Assembly: GCA_035507035.1 (NCBI GenBank) | Contig: DATJOJ010000044.1 | Location: 51,961 to 115,960 of the forward strand | Length of the DNA stretch: 64,000 nucleotides | From: DATJOJ01 sp035507035 | Lineage (GTDB): Bacteria; Acidobacteriota; Terriglobia; Terriglobales; Acidobacteriaceae | Reading direction: 5' to 3' | Program-made: the position numbers and the translations under genes | Part shown: positions 38,190-46,126 of the stretch, in pieces | Layout: the number at the start of each line of letters is the position of its first letter | Position numbering within the stretch: position 1 is the stretch's first letter | The notes under the pieces: model-generated | What the model was told of the DNA's origin: nothing | The model's input: only the letters and a program-made list of their open reading frames with translations | Database searches by the model: none

Positions 38190-38348
38190 ATGCCCTCTCA
38201 CAGTGATGAATGGAAAAAAATAGCTGAACAACTGATAAGCGAGCCCGATCCGAAAAAAGTGATCGAGCTCGCAGAGAAGCTAACCGCGGCGTTGGATCGT
38301 GGTTTCGAGCCGGGAGTAACCCCGGATAATCCTGCTGAACCGGCCTAG
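38190..38348 (+). CDS. small helical protein (52 aa), unknown
   Basis: Starts MPSHSDEWKKIAEQLISEPD and continues PKKVIELAEKLTAALDRG. The helical-hairpin pattern with a leading Trp is shared with the N-terminus of the protein at 44.5-45.0 kb (RWEDYAKAVMQEQDHEKLGY). GAGGTGAAT precedes the ATG, a near-consensus promoter lies upstream, and a terminator overlaps the stop codon. It is therefore a complete monocistronic unit. Function unknown. Confidence 0.7.
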   Translation: MPSHSDEWKKIAEQLISEPDPKKVIELAEKLTAALDRGFEPGVTPDNPAEPA

Positions 38349-38357
38349 CCGGTTTTT
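38338..38357 (+). terminator. intrinsic terminator overlapping the stop codon
   Basis: AACCGGC (38338-38344) and GCCGGTT (38348-38354) form a 7-bp stem with a 3-nt loop, then TTT. The stop TAG of the 52-aa gene lies in the loop and second arm. Confidence 0.75.
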
Positions 38358-38486
38358 CGGTCGCGGAGTCTTGATTTGCGGTTTAGTGCAGTTGTGTACT
38401 GCTAGCAGCAACAAGAACATATTCAAGATCAGCTGAAGCGCGCGACTTTGAAATGCAAGCGCCCAACGACGTGATCAAGAATCAAC

Positions 38487-38675
38487 CTATCTCGCATGTC
38501 CGCCCGTAGCCTGCAACTGCTTCTCCATCACGATCCATGTTCCGTTCTGTGAAGGGAAACTGTGTACTAGCCGCCAGCCCTGGCCTCCGGCGGCATTGAG
38601 TGCATCTTGCGTCTGGTCTTTACTTTTCGCGTCTGCACTTGCCGCAGTAGGGACAATCAAATATTCGTACGCCAT
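38487..38675 (-). CDS. DUF4177-like small protein
   Basis: A 62-aa protein starting MAYEYLIVPTAASADAKSK, with ALNAAGGQGWRLVHSFPSQN and WIVMEKQL. The pattern of a YEY strand, a helix, GGQGWRLV and a final beta strand is that of DUF4177 domains. ATG 38675 has GGGAGA about 9 bases upstream; a longer frame lacks this. It is divergent from the Cys-rich frame at 38758. Function of the family is unknown. Confidence 0.7.
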   Translation of the reverse strand: MAYEYLIVPTAASADAKSKDQTQDALNAAGGQGWRLVHSFPSQNGTWIVMEKQLQATGGHAR

Positions 38676-38757
38676 TGTTTCATTTCTCCCTTCAAAATCG
38701 AAACAAATTGCCGTTACCCTGGGTGTCGACCTGCTCGATGTGACGACGAAGGCGAAC

Positions 38758-38946
38758 ATGGTGACGACGCTCTGGATTGCTACCTGCGAGCGCTGCCTGT
38801 TTCGATTCTTTACTCCGCACGATCTGTTTGGCGACCCGAACGAAGCTGAGAAATGCCTGCGTGAGAAGTTTTACCGGCACACCTGTAAGACCAACTCACC
38901 GACTACTCGGAATCTGTCTATTCGCTCGGCGCGGTCAAGTTCGTAG
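38758..38946 (+). CDS. possible small Cys-rich (zinc-ribbon-like) protein
   Basis: A 62-codon frame with GAAGGCGA before its ATG. The product carries CERC near residue 10, then PNEAEKCLREKFYRHTCK, giving four or five Cys and a His that could bind zinc. The C-terminal 20 residues are Ser/Arg-rich and unremarkable. It lies 82 bp from the divergent DUF4177-like gene. Not recognised; it could be spurious. Confidence 0.4.
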   Translation: MVTTLWIATCERCLFRFFTPHDLFGDPNEAEKCLREKFYRHTCKTNSPTTRNLSIRSARSSS

Positions 38947-39130
38947 GCATCTTTGCTTCGGCAGAGCGCTAGGCGGCGACTCCTACTTAGGTGAGCGGAT
39001 CGATCGCAGTACCGGAAGTATGTACACGGGAGAAACCCGCTTGGTGCTCAGCGTCTTCCCTGAAGTGTTGCGGACGGTCCCTCCCGGCGGCCTCTTCGTG
39101 AGCTAGCGCCGTTTTTTCCTAGCCCACTCG

Positions 39131-39346
39131 CTAGTCCTTGCCAAAGGAACCTTCTCTTCGAATCTTTTTGCGGGCACGCTTTCGCGCCAAGGCCTGTTTC
39201 ACTCGTCGCCTTTCGCCAGGCTTCAAATAATACGAATGACGTTTCACTTCCTTAATAATGTCCTCCGACTGAACCTTGCGTTTGAATCGCCGGAGCGCGT
39301 TCTCTAAGGATTCGCCCTCTTGTAATCGAATTTCTGCCAACTTCAT
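39131..39346 (-). CDS. rpsU: 30S ribosomal protein bS21
   Basis: A 71-aa very basic protein: IRLQEGESLENALRRFKRKV, then SYYLKPGERRRVKQALARKR. This is the standard S21 sequence, needed for base-pairing of the 30S platform with mRNA leaders. It is the last gene of a minus-strand run of nucleic-acid-related small genes starting at 40829. It lies near two RRM proteins and a cold-shock protein, as if in a translation or stress island. Confidence 0.96.
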   Translation of the reverse strand: MKLAEIRLQEGESLENALRRFKRKVQSEDIIKEVKRHSYYLKPGERRRVKQALARKRARKKIRREGSFGKD

Positions 39347-39440
39347 CCTCCTACACTAGGTTATTGCGGTTCTTGTGCCCAACATTGCCGCGTCCTGCGC
39401 TTCCCCGGCATCCAGGATCCAGCAGATCTGCAGTCGCTTA

Positions 39441-39671
39441 TTACTCGCCGACGTGGTCGGAGGCGGAACCTTCCCCGGTCTCGTCGTCAGAGCCCAGATT
39501 GAATAGTGCCGCCTGCTCGGCGGCGTGTTCGTGCAACTCAGCCACTTCGTCAGCGCTGCCGGCAGTTTTCTCCTGTTTCCGTTGATTCCTGCGCTCTACC
39601 TTTTCGCGCTGTTTCTGTTGCCGTGTTTGTTCCTTTTGACGTTTTGTAAATGTTGATCGGCCTCTTGGCAT
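39441..39671 (-). CDS. highly charged small protein, unknown
   Basis: A 76-aa protein. The N-terminal half is extremely basic (PRGRSTFTKRQKEQTRQQKQ, REKVERRNQRKQEK), the C-terminal half acidic (SDDETGEGSASDH). It is probably disordered and RNA- or ribosome-associated by composition. AAGGAG lies about 16 bases upstream and AAGGG nearer. It sits between the RRM gene and rpsU on the same strand. Family not recognised with certainty. Confidence 0.65.
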   Translation of the reverse strand: MPRGRSTFTKRQKEQTRQQKQREKVERRNQRKQEKTAGSADEVAELHEHAAEQAALFNLGSDDETGEGSASDHVGE

Positions 39672-39739
39672 AGGTACCCTTGGTATCTCCTTCCGGCAAG
39701 CATTTGCAACCTGAAAGCACTTCGCCTCGCCAAAAACTG

Positions 39740-40093
39740 CTACCAGCGCGGTTCGCGCGGCTGCCGCGGATGGCCGCGGTAGTCGTCGCGCCCACGGCCC
39801 CCTCCACCTCCACCGCCGAAACGCTGGCCGCCAGCTCGGGGACGCTCCGCCTTAGGCTTGGCCTCGTTAATCGTTAACGTCCGCCCGCCAAGGTCAGTTC
39901 CGTTGAGCGCCGCAATGGCCTTGTCGGCTTCACTGGCATCGCTCATTTCCACGAACCCAAACCCTCGGGAACGGCCCGTATCCCGATCAGTCACCAGTGA
40001 GACTTTTTCCACCGCGCCGTGTGTTTCAAAGAGATTTCGCAGCTCCGCTTCGGTTGTGCTGTGGGGCAAATTCCCGACGTAAAGGTTCTTCAT
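39740..40093 (-). CDS. RRM RNA-binding protein
   Basis: A 117-aa protein with one RNA-recognition motif: RNP2 NLYVGNLPHS at the start, RNP1 RGFGFVEM, and TLTINEAKPK after the domain. A Gly/Arg-rich tail follows (GGGGGGRGRDDYRG). It is like the cold-induced Rbp proteins of cyanobacteria and other bacteria. Its start overlaps the stop of the receiver-like gene by 4 bases, so the two are coupled. Confidence 0.93.
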   Translation of the reverse strand: MKNLYVGNLPHSTTEAELRNLFETHGAVEKVSLVTDRDTGRSRGFGFVEMSDASEADKAIAALNGTDLGGRTLTINEAKPKAERPRAGGQRFGGGGGGGRGRDDYRGHPRQPREPRW

Positions 40094-40680
40094 TGCATTT
40101 CCTTTCGAAGCAAATCATCCAGGGTTGATGGTCTCGATGCTCGGTCTTCTGAGTCTCGTGGTGGGGGTGGCAAGGCGCGTATGGCCCGGCTGCGGGCGAC
40201 GTACGCTGAGCGAACGGCAGAGATTCGCCGCGAAGCTTCCAAAATTCCCCAGCGCTGCGTCAAATCTTCCGGACCAGCAGGGAAAATGACTTTCGCCGTC
40301 TCCATAGCTCTCGGTTCGTCCTGGCTCTGCATGAGCAACTCTTGATCCGCGGTGGGCAAAGTTGTGAGATATTCTGGCTGGCCCACCAGGAAGGCGAGCC
40401 GCTGCGGGGGAGTGGCGTTGCGAAGATCGTCACAAAATTTGTCCCGTTGGCCGAAACCTTTTTCCATATTGATCAACACCAGGTCGTATAAGGCAGGTCG
40501 CCACCAGGTGCGCGCTTCCACGATGTCAGCAGCGCTATCCACATCCATCCCGCGCTTGCGTAACACGTCAGCGCGCAAATCCCGTTTTGCATGCGAGGTG
40601 TCGATGAGCAACACTCGCTTCCTTTTGATTGCGTCAGGTATGGGCGAGGAGAGAGGTAATCCCGGCGACGGAGTGTTCAT
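40090..40680 (-). CDS. receiver-like protein lacking the phospho-acceptor Asp
   Basis: A 196-aa protein. Residues about 20-100 fold like a response-regulator receiver: RKRVLLIDTSHAKRDLRADV, RKRGMDVDSAADIVEA, YDLVLINMEKGFGQRDKF. The residue that should be the phosphorylated Asp is Asn (LVLINM), and the acidic pair is reduced to one Asp. The C-terminal half is helical and basic. It was probably never or is no longer phosphorylated. The start overlaps the stop of a 50-aa basic protein (ATGA), and its stop overlaps the RRM start, so it is a tightly coupled operon member. Confidence 0.75.
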   Translation of the reverse strand: MNTPSPGLPLSSPIPDAIKRKRVLLIDTSHAKRDLRADVLRKRGMDVDSAADIVEARTWWRPALYDLVLINMEKGFGQRDKFCDDLRNATPPQRLAFLVGQPEYLTTLPTADQELLMQSQDEPRAMETAKVIFPAGPEDLTQRWGILEASRRISAVRSAYVARSRAIRALPPPPRDSEDRASRPSTLDDLLRKEMQ

Positions 40681-40829
40681 TCCGATACCGTCTTTCCTTT
40701 AACGCGGGTGGAGGAATCCTCCGACTTCCGTTCTGCTGCCTTCAGCAGTTCGTGGGTTCGCTGCCGTCGCGCGATCTTCTGCTTGCGCTCCCGGTGATAT
40801 CTGGACTTGTCGCCATTGCGTGCGGACAT
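40677..40829 (-). CDS. 50-aa basic protein, first gene of the RRM operon
   Basis: A 50-codon gene with AGGAG 7 bases before its ATG. Its TGA overlaps the start of the receiver-like gene (ATGA). The product starts MSARNGDKSRYHRERKQKIA and continues RRQRTHELLKAAERK. It is strongly basic, predicted helical, and suited to RNA or ribosome contact. Short proteins starting MSARNGDKSR are, from memory, present in other Acidobacteriota, but I could not search. Ribosome-binding site plus coupled overlap make it likely real. Confidence 0.7.
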   Translation of the reverse strand: MSARNGDKSRYHRERKQKIARRQRTHELLKAAERKSEDSSTRVKGKTVSE

Positions 40830-41266
40830 GTTGAACTCCTGTCATTGGGCTGGTAGTAAACCTACGGTTGATCACACCTTTCCTGCAGTGGTGGAGGCGA
40901 CTGCGGTGTCGACAATCAGAACAGCCTCAACGACCGTGAAAAGCGCTCGAAGTTGCGTCAGTAATGAGCTATTCGGCGAGAATCGGTGATGCAAAAGGAG
41001 CGCCTCTCGATCTCTCAATCGCGAAGGCGCAAGTGTTCGTATCAGTGTCTTCGAGGTTGGTGTATTGAGTATACTCGTTTTGCGCTCGGTTTGCCGAAGG
41101 GCGTCGGCGTCAGCTTGCTAGTTGTTCCTATTCGACGTACACTATTTGTGTACGTTAGACCGAATCGGTCGTGAGCAGCTCTCGCCTCAACAGCAAGCAT
41201 CCTGCACAGATTTTCTTCCGAATCCCTCCAGCGTAACTATCACAAAGGAACAAGAGTACAAACAAA
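40830..41266. promoter_or_regulatory. cspA upstream region with two palindromes
   Basis: No gene seen. It contains GAGTATACTC (41067-41076), which includes a TATACT -10-like hexamer, and the dyad ACGTACAC-TATTT-GTGTACGT (41135-41155). The second ends 111 bases before the cold-shock ATG. A long structured leader is usual for cold-shock genes. Confidence 0.45.
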
Positions 41267-41467
41267 ATGGAACAAGGAACAGTAAAGTGGTTCAACGACG
41301 CCAAAGGCTACGGTTTTATCAGCCGCCAAAATGGTGAAGACGTTTTCGTGCATTTCTCCGCCATTCAGGCGGGAGGCTTCAAGAGCCTGCAAGAGGGCCA
41401 GACGGTGCAATTCGATGTCACCAAGGGACCCAAGGGCTGGCAAGCTGAAAACGTTCAGGCGCTCTAA
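41267..41467 (+). CDS. cspA: cold-shock domain protein
   Basis: A 66-aa OB-fold protein: GTVKWFNDAKGYGFISRQNG with RNP1, then DVFVHFSAIQAGGFKSLQEG with RNP2. It binds single-stranded RNA/DNA as an RNA chaperone. Full length and all aromatic contacts present. The long upstream region with palindromes suggests leader regulation. A strong terminator follows 17 bases after the stop. Confidence 0.97.
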   Translation: MEQGTVKWFNDAKGYGFISRQNGEDVFVHFSAIQAGGFKSLQEGQTVQFDVTKGPKGWQAENVQAL

Positions 41468-41483
41468 GCCGCCGGACCACTTC

Positions 41484-41513
41484 AAGAGGCGACCGAGAAG
41501 AGGTCGCCTCTTT
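41484..41513 (+). terminator. intrinsic terminator of the cold-shock gene
   Basis: AAGAGGCGACC (41484-41494) pairs over 11 bp with GGTCGCCTCTT (41502-41512), a 7-nt loop between them, and another T follows. Confidence 0.9.
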
Positions 41514-41777
41514 GCATTAGCTGAGAGCGATGTGCGGGATTCTAAGTAGTCCAGTACTCACCATCATTAATCCTGCCCCCGAAAATCCTCTCAGACAAGA
41601 AGTGCTCTCCGCCTGGGACAATCTGGGCAATACGCCCCACCCCCTATAATCAAAAATTGGATAATGAAAAAAATGAAGTTCGCCTGTTAGCCGGCGAAAA
41701 ATCAATGCAAGCGGAGCGTGCTCTTTTGCAACACCTCCAATCTCCAGCAGCAACGGTTCATCGTCAAAAAGGAGAGC

Positions 41778-41897
41778 GTGAACATTCCGGAAGAAATGCG
41801 GCCGTTGTTTGCGTTAGTCATCTTGCCGGGAGCCAGAGGAGGATCGCAGGGTTCGGTGAATGCCTATTGGGCGGTGTGCGTCGTGGTGCTAGGTTGA
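41778..41897 (+). CDS. possible 39-aa leader ORF coupled to the VTT gene
   Basis: AAAAAGGAGAGC precedes a GTG at 41778. The frame runs 39 codons (starting NIPEEMRPLFALVILPGARG after the initiator) and its TGA overlaps a TTG that could start the downstream membrane gene (TTGA). The product is hydrophobic at its end. It could be a leader peptide or the displaced N-terminus of the next gene. Low certainty. Confidence 0.35.
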   Translation: MNIPEEMRPLFALVILPGARGGSQGSVNAYWAVCVVVLG

Positions 41898-42535
41898 AAG
41901 AAACACCAGGGCCATATCTCTACGCCGTGGCTCCCACTCTGGCCCGAAGTGTTAAACACTGGATATACGCCCTGGGCGGGCTGGGCTTTATTCCGCTTGG
42001 CCTGCTCGACAATTCCGTGATTCCTCTTCCAGGAAGCATGGACATACTGATCGTCTTTCTGTCTGCACGAAGGCAGGAGTTGTGGCTTTACTATGCTTCA
42101 ATGGCAACTCTTGGTTCGGTGATCGGGGGCTACATCACCTATCGCCTAGCTCGGAAAGGAGGAAAAGTAGCACTGATACGCCGATTTCCGCCGCGGAAGT
42201 TGAAGAGGGCATACGATATCTTCAGCCGATGGGGTTTCGGAGCCATCGCACTTCCGGCGCTGTTGCCGCCACCCCTGCCCATGGTTCCATTTCTCGTGGC
42301 GGCGGGTACCATGCAATATCCGCTCAGAAAATTCCTGTCCGCGCTCACTCTGGGACGAACCCTTAGATACACAGTCCTGGCATTTTTGGCCGCCCGATAT
42401 GGACGGGAAATACTTGCCTTTATCGCGCGACGCTCCTATCCGGCGTTCTTCATAATCATGACCCTGATAGTTACCGCAGCCGCAGCGCTTTTCCTAATCT
42501 TTATCGGCAAGAAACAACACAGGCCCCATGGGTAA
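41894..42535 (+). CDS. VTT/YqaA-like small membrane protein
   Basis: A 213-aa protein with four to five hydrophobic helices and the SNARE-associated/VTT (DedA-like) pattern: GFIPLGLLDNSVIPLPGSMD near the start, then GSVIGGYITYRLARKGGK, WGFGAIALPALLPPPLPMVP and the tail helix IIMTLIVTAAAALFLIFIG. The family is linked to lipid scrambling or proton-dependent membrane homeostasis. The frame is open far upstream without a good start. I favour TTG 41894 because it overlaps the stop of a small ORF with a good ribosome-binding site and gives the normal family length. Confidence 0.75.
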   Translation: MKETPGPYLYAVAPTLARSVKHWIYALGGLGFIPLGLLDNSVIPLPGSMDILIVFLSARRQELWLYYASMATLGSVIGGYITYRLARKGGKVALIRRFPPRKLKRAYDIFSRWGFGAIALPALLPPPLPMVPFLVAAGTMQYPLRKFLSALTLGRTLRYTVLAFLAARYGREILAFIARRSYPAFFIIMTLIVTAAAALFLIFIGKKQHRPHG

Positions 42536-42668
42536 ACGTCCGATTCATTCTCGATTCCGAGCTTCCATTACGGTTCGCGAGAGAGTGCAACCCGAATCAG
42601 GAATTATGCAACCTCTTCAGTGATGCGCGACCGGTTCGGCCACTCCTGTTGGCTCGCTGACAACAAGA

Positions 42669-44336
42669 CTACCTGGCGCGTTCGAACACGTCTTGCAGGA
42701 ATGGTTCGAGCTTGAGAGAGCGTGAGGGCTGGCGCAGTTTACGGAGGGCCTTGGCCTCGATCTGGCGAATACGCTCGCGAGTGAGGGCGAACGACTGGCC
42801 TACTTCCTCGAGCGTGTGTTCCGAGCCGTCCTCTATGCCGAAGCGCATCCTCAGGATCTTCTCTTCGCGCGGCGTAAGAGTTCGCAGCACATGCGCGGTC
42901 CGTTCTTTCAGGTTCATATTGATAACGGCCTCGGCTGGCGAGACTCGGCTGCGGTCTTCGATGAGATCGCCAAGGTGATGAGAACTTCCATCCTCACCAA
43001 TGGGCGTCTCTAGCGAGACGGGCAGGCGCATGATTTTGAGGGCCTTTCGCACTTTGGCCTCCGGGATGTCCATTTGCTTAGCAATTTCGGCCGAAGTGGG
43101 CTCCCGGCCCAGCACTTGGACCAGTTGCCGCGAGGTGCGAACCAGCTTGTTTACAATCTCGACCATGTGCACCGGAAGGCGAATGGTGCGCGCCTGGTCG
43201 GCAATCGACCGGCTGATTGCCTGGCGGATCCACCACGTGGCATAAGTGGAAAACTTGTATCCGCGGCGGTACTCGAACTTGTCCACCGCCTTCATCAGGC
43301 CGACGTTGCCCTCCTGGATCAGATCGAGGAACTGAAGGCCGCGGTTGTTGTACTTTTTTGCGATAGAAACCACAAGCCGGAGATTGGCTTCCACGATTTC
43401 GTGCTTTGCCTGTTCCGCATCCATCTCGCCCTGAATGATTTCTCGCTGGGTGCGAACCAACTCTTGCGCCGTCATGCCAGCTTCCGCCTGCAGCTTTTCC
43501 ATCTCTGCGCGATGGCCCCTGCGCGCCGCGCGGTATTTTTTTTTCAGCGTGTCGCTATCGGTGCTAGCTATCTTCTTTTCCAGCCCACGCAGCTGCCGGT
43601 CCAGCAAGCGTAGGTTCTCCACCGTCTGATTCACCCGTTCCGTCAGCCGCTTGCGCTCCGCGCCGGTAAGGCCGAGGTCGCGGATAATGAGCGAAATCTG
43701 CACCATCTCGCGCGCAAGTTCCCAGCGCCGCCGGCGAGATGAGCGTGCCGGCTTATTTGCCAGAACAGTCGCCAGCCTGCGAGTGCTTTTGTAATGTTTC
43801 TGCAACTGCTCGATGCGGAGTGTGACCTCATGGGCTCGCTTCAGCAAGATCTCTTCCGTGACCTCTTCCTCATTGAAGGCGACGACGTCCTGGATCGAGC
43901 GTAGGCCGCGTTTCAAATCCACGCCAATGGCCAGAACTTGCTGGATGACAATCGGGGAACGGGAAAGGGCCTTGAGTGCATGCAGGTGCCCGCGTTCGAT
44001 GCGCTTGGCGATCTCCACTTCCCCTTCCCGTGTGAGCAAAGGCGAGGCGCCCATCTCACGCAGGTAAACGCGCACCGCATCGTTGGCCGTCTCCGGAGCG
44101 GTGACCGGCGCCGGGTTGAGATCAATTTCCTCTGGTTCGCTAACCAACTGGTGTCGCAGAGCGGAATACGCTAACTGAGGTTCGTCTTCCAGCACATCAA
44201 GGCCACGATTGCGAATGGCGGCAAGCAACCCATCGATGTCCTGCGCCGAGTCCACGTCGGTTGGAATGGGCCTACTTATGTTTTTGCCCGATAAATCGCC
44301 TCTGTCTTCCCGATGCGGATTTCTCATATCATCCAT
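42669..44336 (-). CDS. rpoD: primary sigma factor RpoD (sigma-70)
   Basis: A 555-aa sigma factor with regions 1.2 to 4.2: DAVRVYLREMGASPLLTREG (1.2), a medium-length non-conserved region, FLDLIQEGNVGLMKAVDKFE (2.2-2.3), FSTYATWWIRQAISRSIADQ (2.4), then region 3, and region 4 with TLEEVGQSFALTRERIRQIE. It directs RNA polymerase to housekeeping promoters such as the one at 38118. The N-terminus lacks the long acidic region 1.1 of E. coli. It is on the minus strand by itself. Confidence 0.96.
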   Translation of the reverse strand: MDDMRNPHREDRGDLSGKNISRPIPTDVDSAQDIDGLLAAIRNRGLDVLEDEPQLAYSALRHQLVSEPEEIDLNPAPVTAPETANDAVRVYLREMGASPLLTREGEVEIAKRIERGHLHALKALSRSPIVIQQVLAIGVDLKRGLRSIQDVVAFNEEEVTEEILLKRAHEVTLRIEQLQKHYKSTRRLATVLANKPARSSRRRRWELAREMVQISLIIRDLGLTGAERKRLTERVNQTVENLRLLDRQLRGLEKKIASTDSDTLKKKYRAARRGHRAEMEKLQAEAGMTAQELVRTQREIIQGEMDAEQAKHEIVEANLRLVVSIAKKYNNRGLQFLDLIQEGNVGLMKAVDKFEYRRGYKFSTYATWWIRQAISRSIADQARTIRLPVHMVEIVNKLVRTSRQLVQVLGREPTSAEIAKQMDIPEAKVRKALKIMRLPVSLETPIGEDGSSHHLGDLIEDRSRVSPAEAVINMNLKERTAHVLRTLTPREEKILRMRFGIEDGSEHTLEEVGQSFALTRERIRQIEAKALRKLRQPSRSLKLEPFLQDVFERAR

Positions 44337-44515
44337 AGCGAAACAGAACTTGTTTCTTGGCGGCCTGCATCGAGAAGGAGCGCGTTTGTCGGATCCAGAA
44401 CGGCAACTTCAGCAGAATACCGATGCCGGCACAGGTCCAAACCCCTTCTGCAATTACTCGATGATTCTACCCCGTCGCGTCAGTCGTAGACCTGGCCCTT
44501 GATTCCACACCTGCC

Positions 44516-45037
44516 CTATCGCAACTGCATAGTTCGGTTACGCAGACCGTCCAGCTCCTCAACTATTTGCTTCAATCTGAAGCGCCGTTGGAAGTGGCTA
44601 TTTTCTGCGGGCTGGTTGGGTTTGAGCTGCAAATACTCCTTGTTCGACCTCCTGATGTCAGCGACTTCAATCCTCAGACGGTCAACCCGGCCCGTGATCG
44701 ATTCTTTTCCGCAATGCACCGTGTCAGCCACACAGGGCAAACTAGCGATGGGCTCAGGTTCCAACGGTTGTCCGATTTCAGCTGGGCCGGCCTCGGGAAG
44801 CTGCCCCAATTGGCCGCATGCAGACGGCATACTGCGCGATGGATCTGTCCCTTCTTGGCCGTGAAACTTATCTGATCTGCCTGTATCTGATTTCCGACGC
44901 GTTGGAGGGAATGCTAGGTTTTCATTGCCGTTTAGGGCGAGGTTGAGCTGCCGAAGCAGGTATCCCAGCTTTTCGTGGTCTTGTTCCTGCATAACTGCTT
45001 TCGCATAGTCTTCCCATCTTCTGGTTACTCGCGACAT
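44516..45037 (-). CDS. hypothetical protein with Trp-helix N-terminus
   Basis: A 173-aa protein. Its first 40 residues (RWEDYAKAVMQEQDHEKLGY, LLRQLNLALNGNE) match the pattern of the 52-aa protein at 38190. The rest is low in hydrophobics, with a C-terminal helix (HFQRRFRLKQIVEELDGL). Not recognised. The middle looks like weakly constrained sequence, so the true gene may be shorter or this may be a fusion by read-through. Confidence 0.5.
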   Translation of the reverse strand: MSRVTRRWEDYAKAVMQEQDHEKLGYLLRQLNLALNGNENLAFPPTRRKSDTGRSDKFHGQEGTDPSRSMPSACGQLGQLPEAGPAEIGQPLEPEPIASLPCVADTVHCGKESITGRVDRLRIEVADIRRSNKEYLQLKPNQPAENSHFQRRFRLKQIVEELDGLRNRTMQLR

Positions 45038-45504
45038 CTGGGCGCCTTCTCTCTTCGATGCTCGTCGTTTGCGGTGTTGAAACCTGGGCCTGGACTCTTC
45101 GAATTTGCCAAGGCTCTACCGCTGTGCCATCTCAATCGATGTGAATCCCCGTGAGTAGTGAGGCGGATCAAAGAAAAATTTCAGATAGGCTGACTTGGCT
45201 CAGAAGACCTGAATGAGCGAAGAATCAGTTACTTCACCCTGGTACGACCCTAGTCTCATTCACTTCGGTTGTCAATTGTGCCAGTTAGCCTGTGGATATC
45301 GTACTGGTCCAGCACAGATCGCAAGCCAGGACGAGCCAACATTCCAGGTGAGAATACAGCGTTATTTGGCCGCAACGATGCGAATCCGACGATTTCTCGG
45401 CTATCGGCATGCTGTGCTCCTCAAAAGGCTGATGCTCGCCCTTGGTGAATCGCACTTTTCTGAATGTACAGCCAGCTAAGCGAGCCTGGTTGGGCACGGA
45501 GCCC
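45038..45504. other. gap without a recognised gene
   Basis: Open frames of about 90 codons exist on both strands but overlap each other and lack ribosome-binding sites and recognisable motifs. I see no operator of the TGGTCA type here. Confidence 0.4.
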
Positions 45505-45810
45505 CTAGATTTGATGGTGGCGGTGATCCCTATTTCCGGATGGACTGTTGTTCGTTTCGCGTGCAAGCTTTGGGCGGGCTTCATTTACTCTGAGCGCACG
45601 GCCATTCTGAATCGTGCCGTCCAATGACAAAATCGCACTGTCCGCTTCTGCAGCTTGCGTCATCTCGACGAACGCAAACCCTCGGGGCTGGCCCGTGTCA
45701 CGATCCTTAACAATGGTGACGCTCTCGACCGCACCGTGAGCCGCGAAAAGGGCCCGCAACTGATCTTCCGTGCTGGCGAAATCGAGATTGCCGACAAAAA
45801 TGTTCTTCAA
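45505..45810 (-). CDS. RRM RNA-binding protein, second copy
   Basis: A 101-aa single RNA-recognition motif: NIFVGNLDFASTEDQLRALF with RNP2, RGFAFVEM as RNP1, and ALRVNEARPK closing the domain. The tail is short and His/Asn-rich, not Gly-rich as in the copy at 39.7 kb. Its start overlaps the stop of the 56-aa gene by 4 bases. A TGGTCA-type site lies upstream of the pair at 46094, suggesting stress control. Confidence 0.92.
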   Translation of the reverse strand: MKNIFVGNLDFASTEDQLRALFAAHGAVESVTIVKDRDTGQPRGFAFVEMTQAAEADSAILSLDGTIQNGRALRVNEARPKLARETNNSPSGNRDHRHHQI

Positions 45811-45977
45811 GACTGTGCGCCCTTGCTGCGGGAGTCGTCCAGGAAAGTAATCGTGATGGTTTTCTTGTCCCTACTCAGTTTGGGTGGAAGGCCTCGCACC
45901 AGATGAATCACGAGCTTAGTACCTGATTTCGTGAACTTCATGTTCAAACGATTGGGGCCTTTTGCCGGGACCATCAT
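45807..45977 (-). CDS. small basic protein coupled to the RRM gene
   Basis: A 56-aa protein starting MMVPAKGPNRLNMKFTKSGT, with LVIHLVRGLPPKLSRDKKT and TITFLDDSRSKG. AGGAGGTG lies 6 bases before ATG 45977, which decides the start over a longer frame. It is beta-rich and basic. A 29-codon frame at 47421 begins with the same MM-P pattern and shares an RGLP-K segment, so it looks like a shortened paralogue. Function unknown. Confidence 0.65.
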   Translation of the reverse strand: MMVPAKGPNRLNMKFTKSGTKLVIHLVRGLPPKLSRDKKTITITFLDDSRSKGAQS

Positions 45978-46066
45978 GCTCGCACCTCCTGGAGAACGCT
46001 GACCACCAAGTTCCATTAATGCCGACTACTCCGAAGCCCGACTGGCTCGGAACAGCCTGCCACTAC

Positions 46067-46109
46067 AACTTACCGGTTTGCGTCGATGAAAGCTGGTCAA
46101 AAGTGATCA
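46067..46109 (-). promoter_or_regulatory. Crp/Fnr-type site upstream of the 56-aa/RRM operon
   Basis: TGGTCA-AAAG-TGATCA (46094-46109; 5 of 6 arm positions pair). On the minus strand, 21 bp further, the hexamer is TAAGTT (46072-46067), a poor -10. The site has the same flanking CTG/CAG as others of the set. Confidence 0.55.
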
Positions 46110-46126
46110 GTCCCGCCGGCGCGTCG

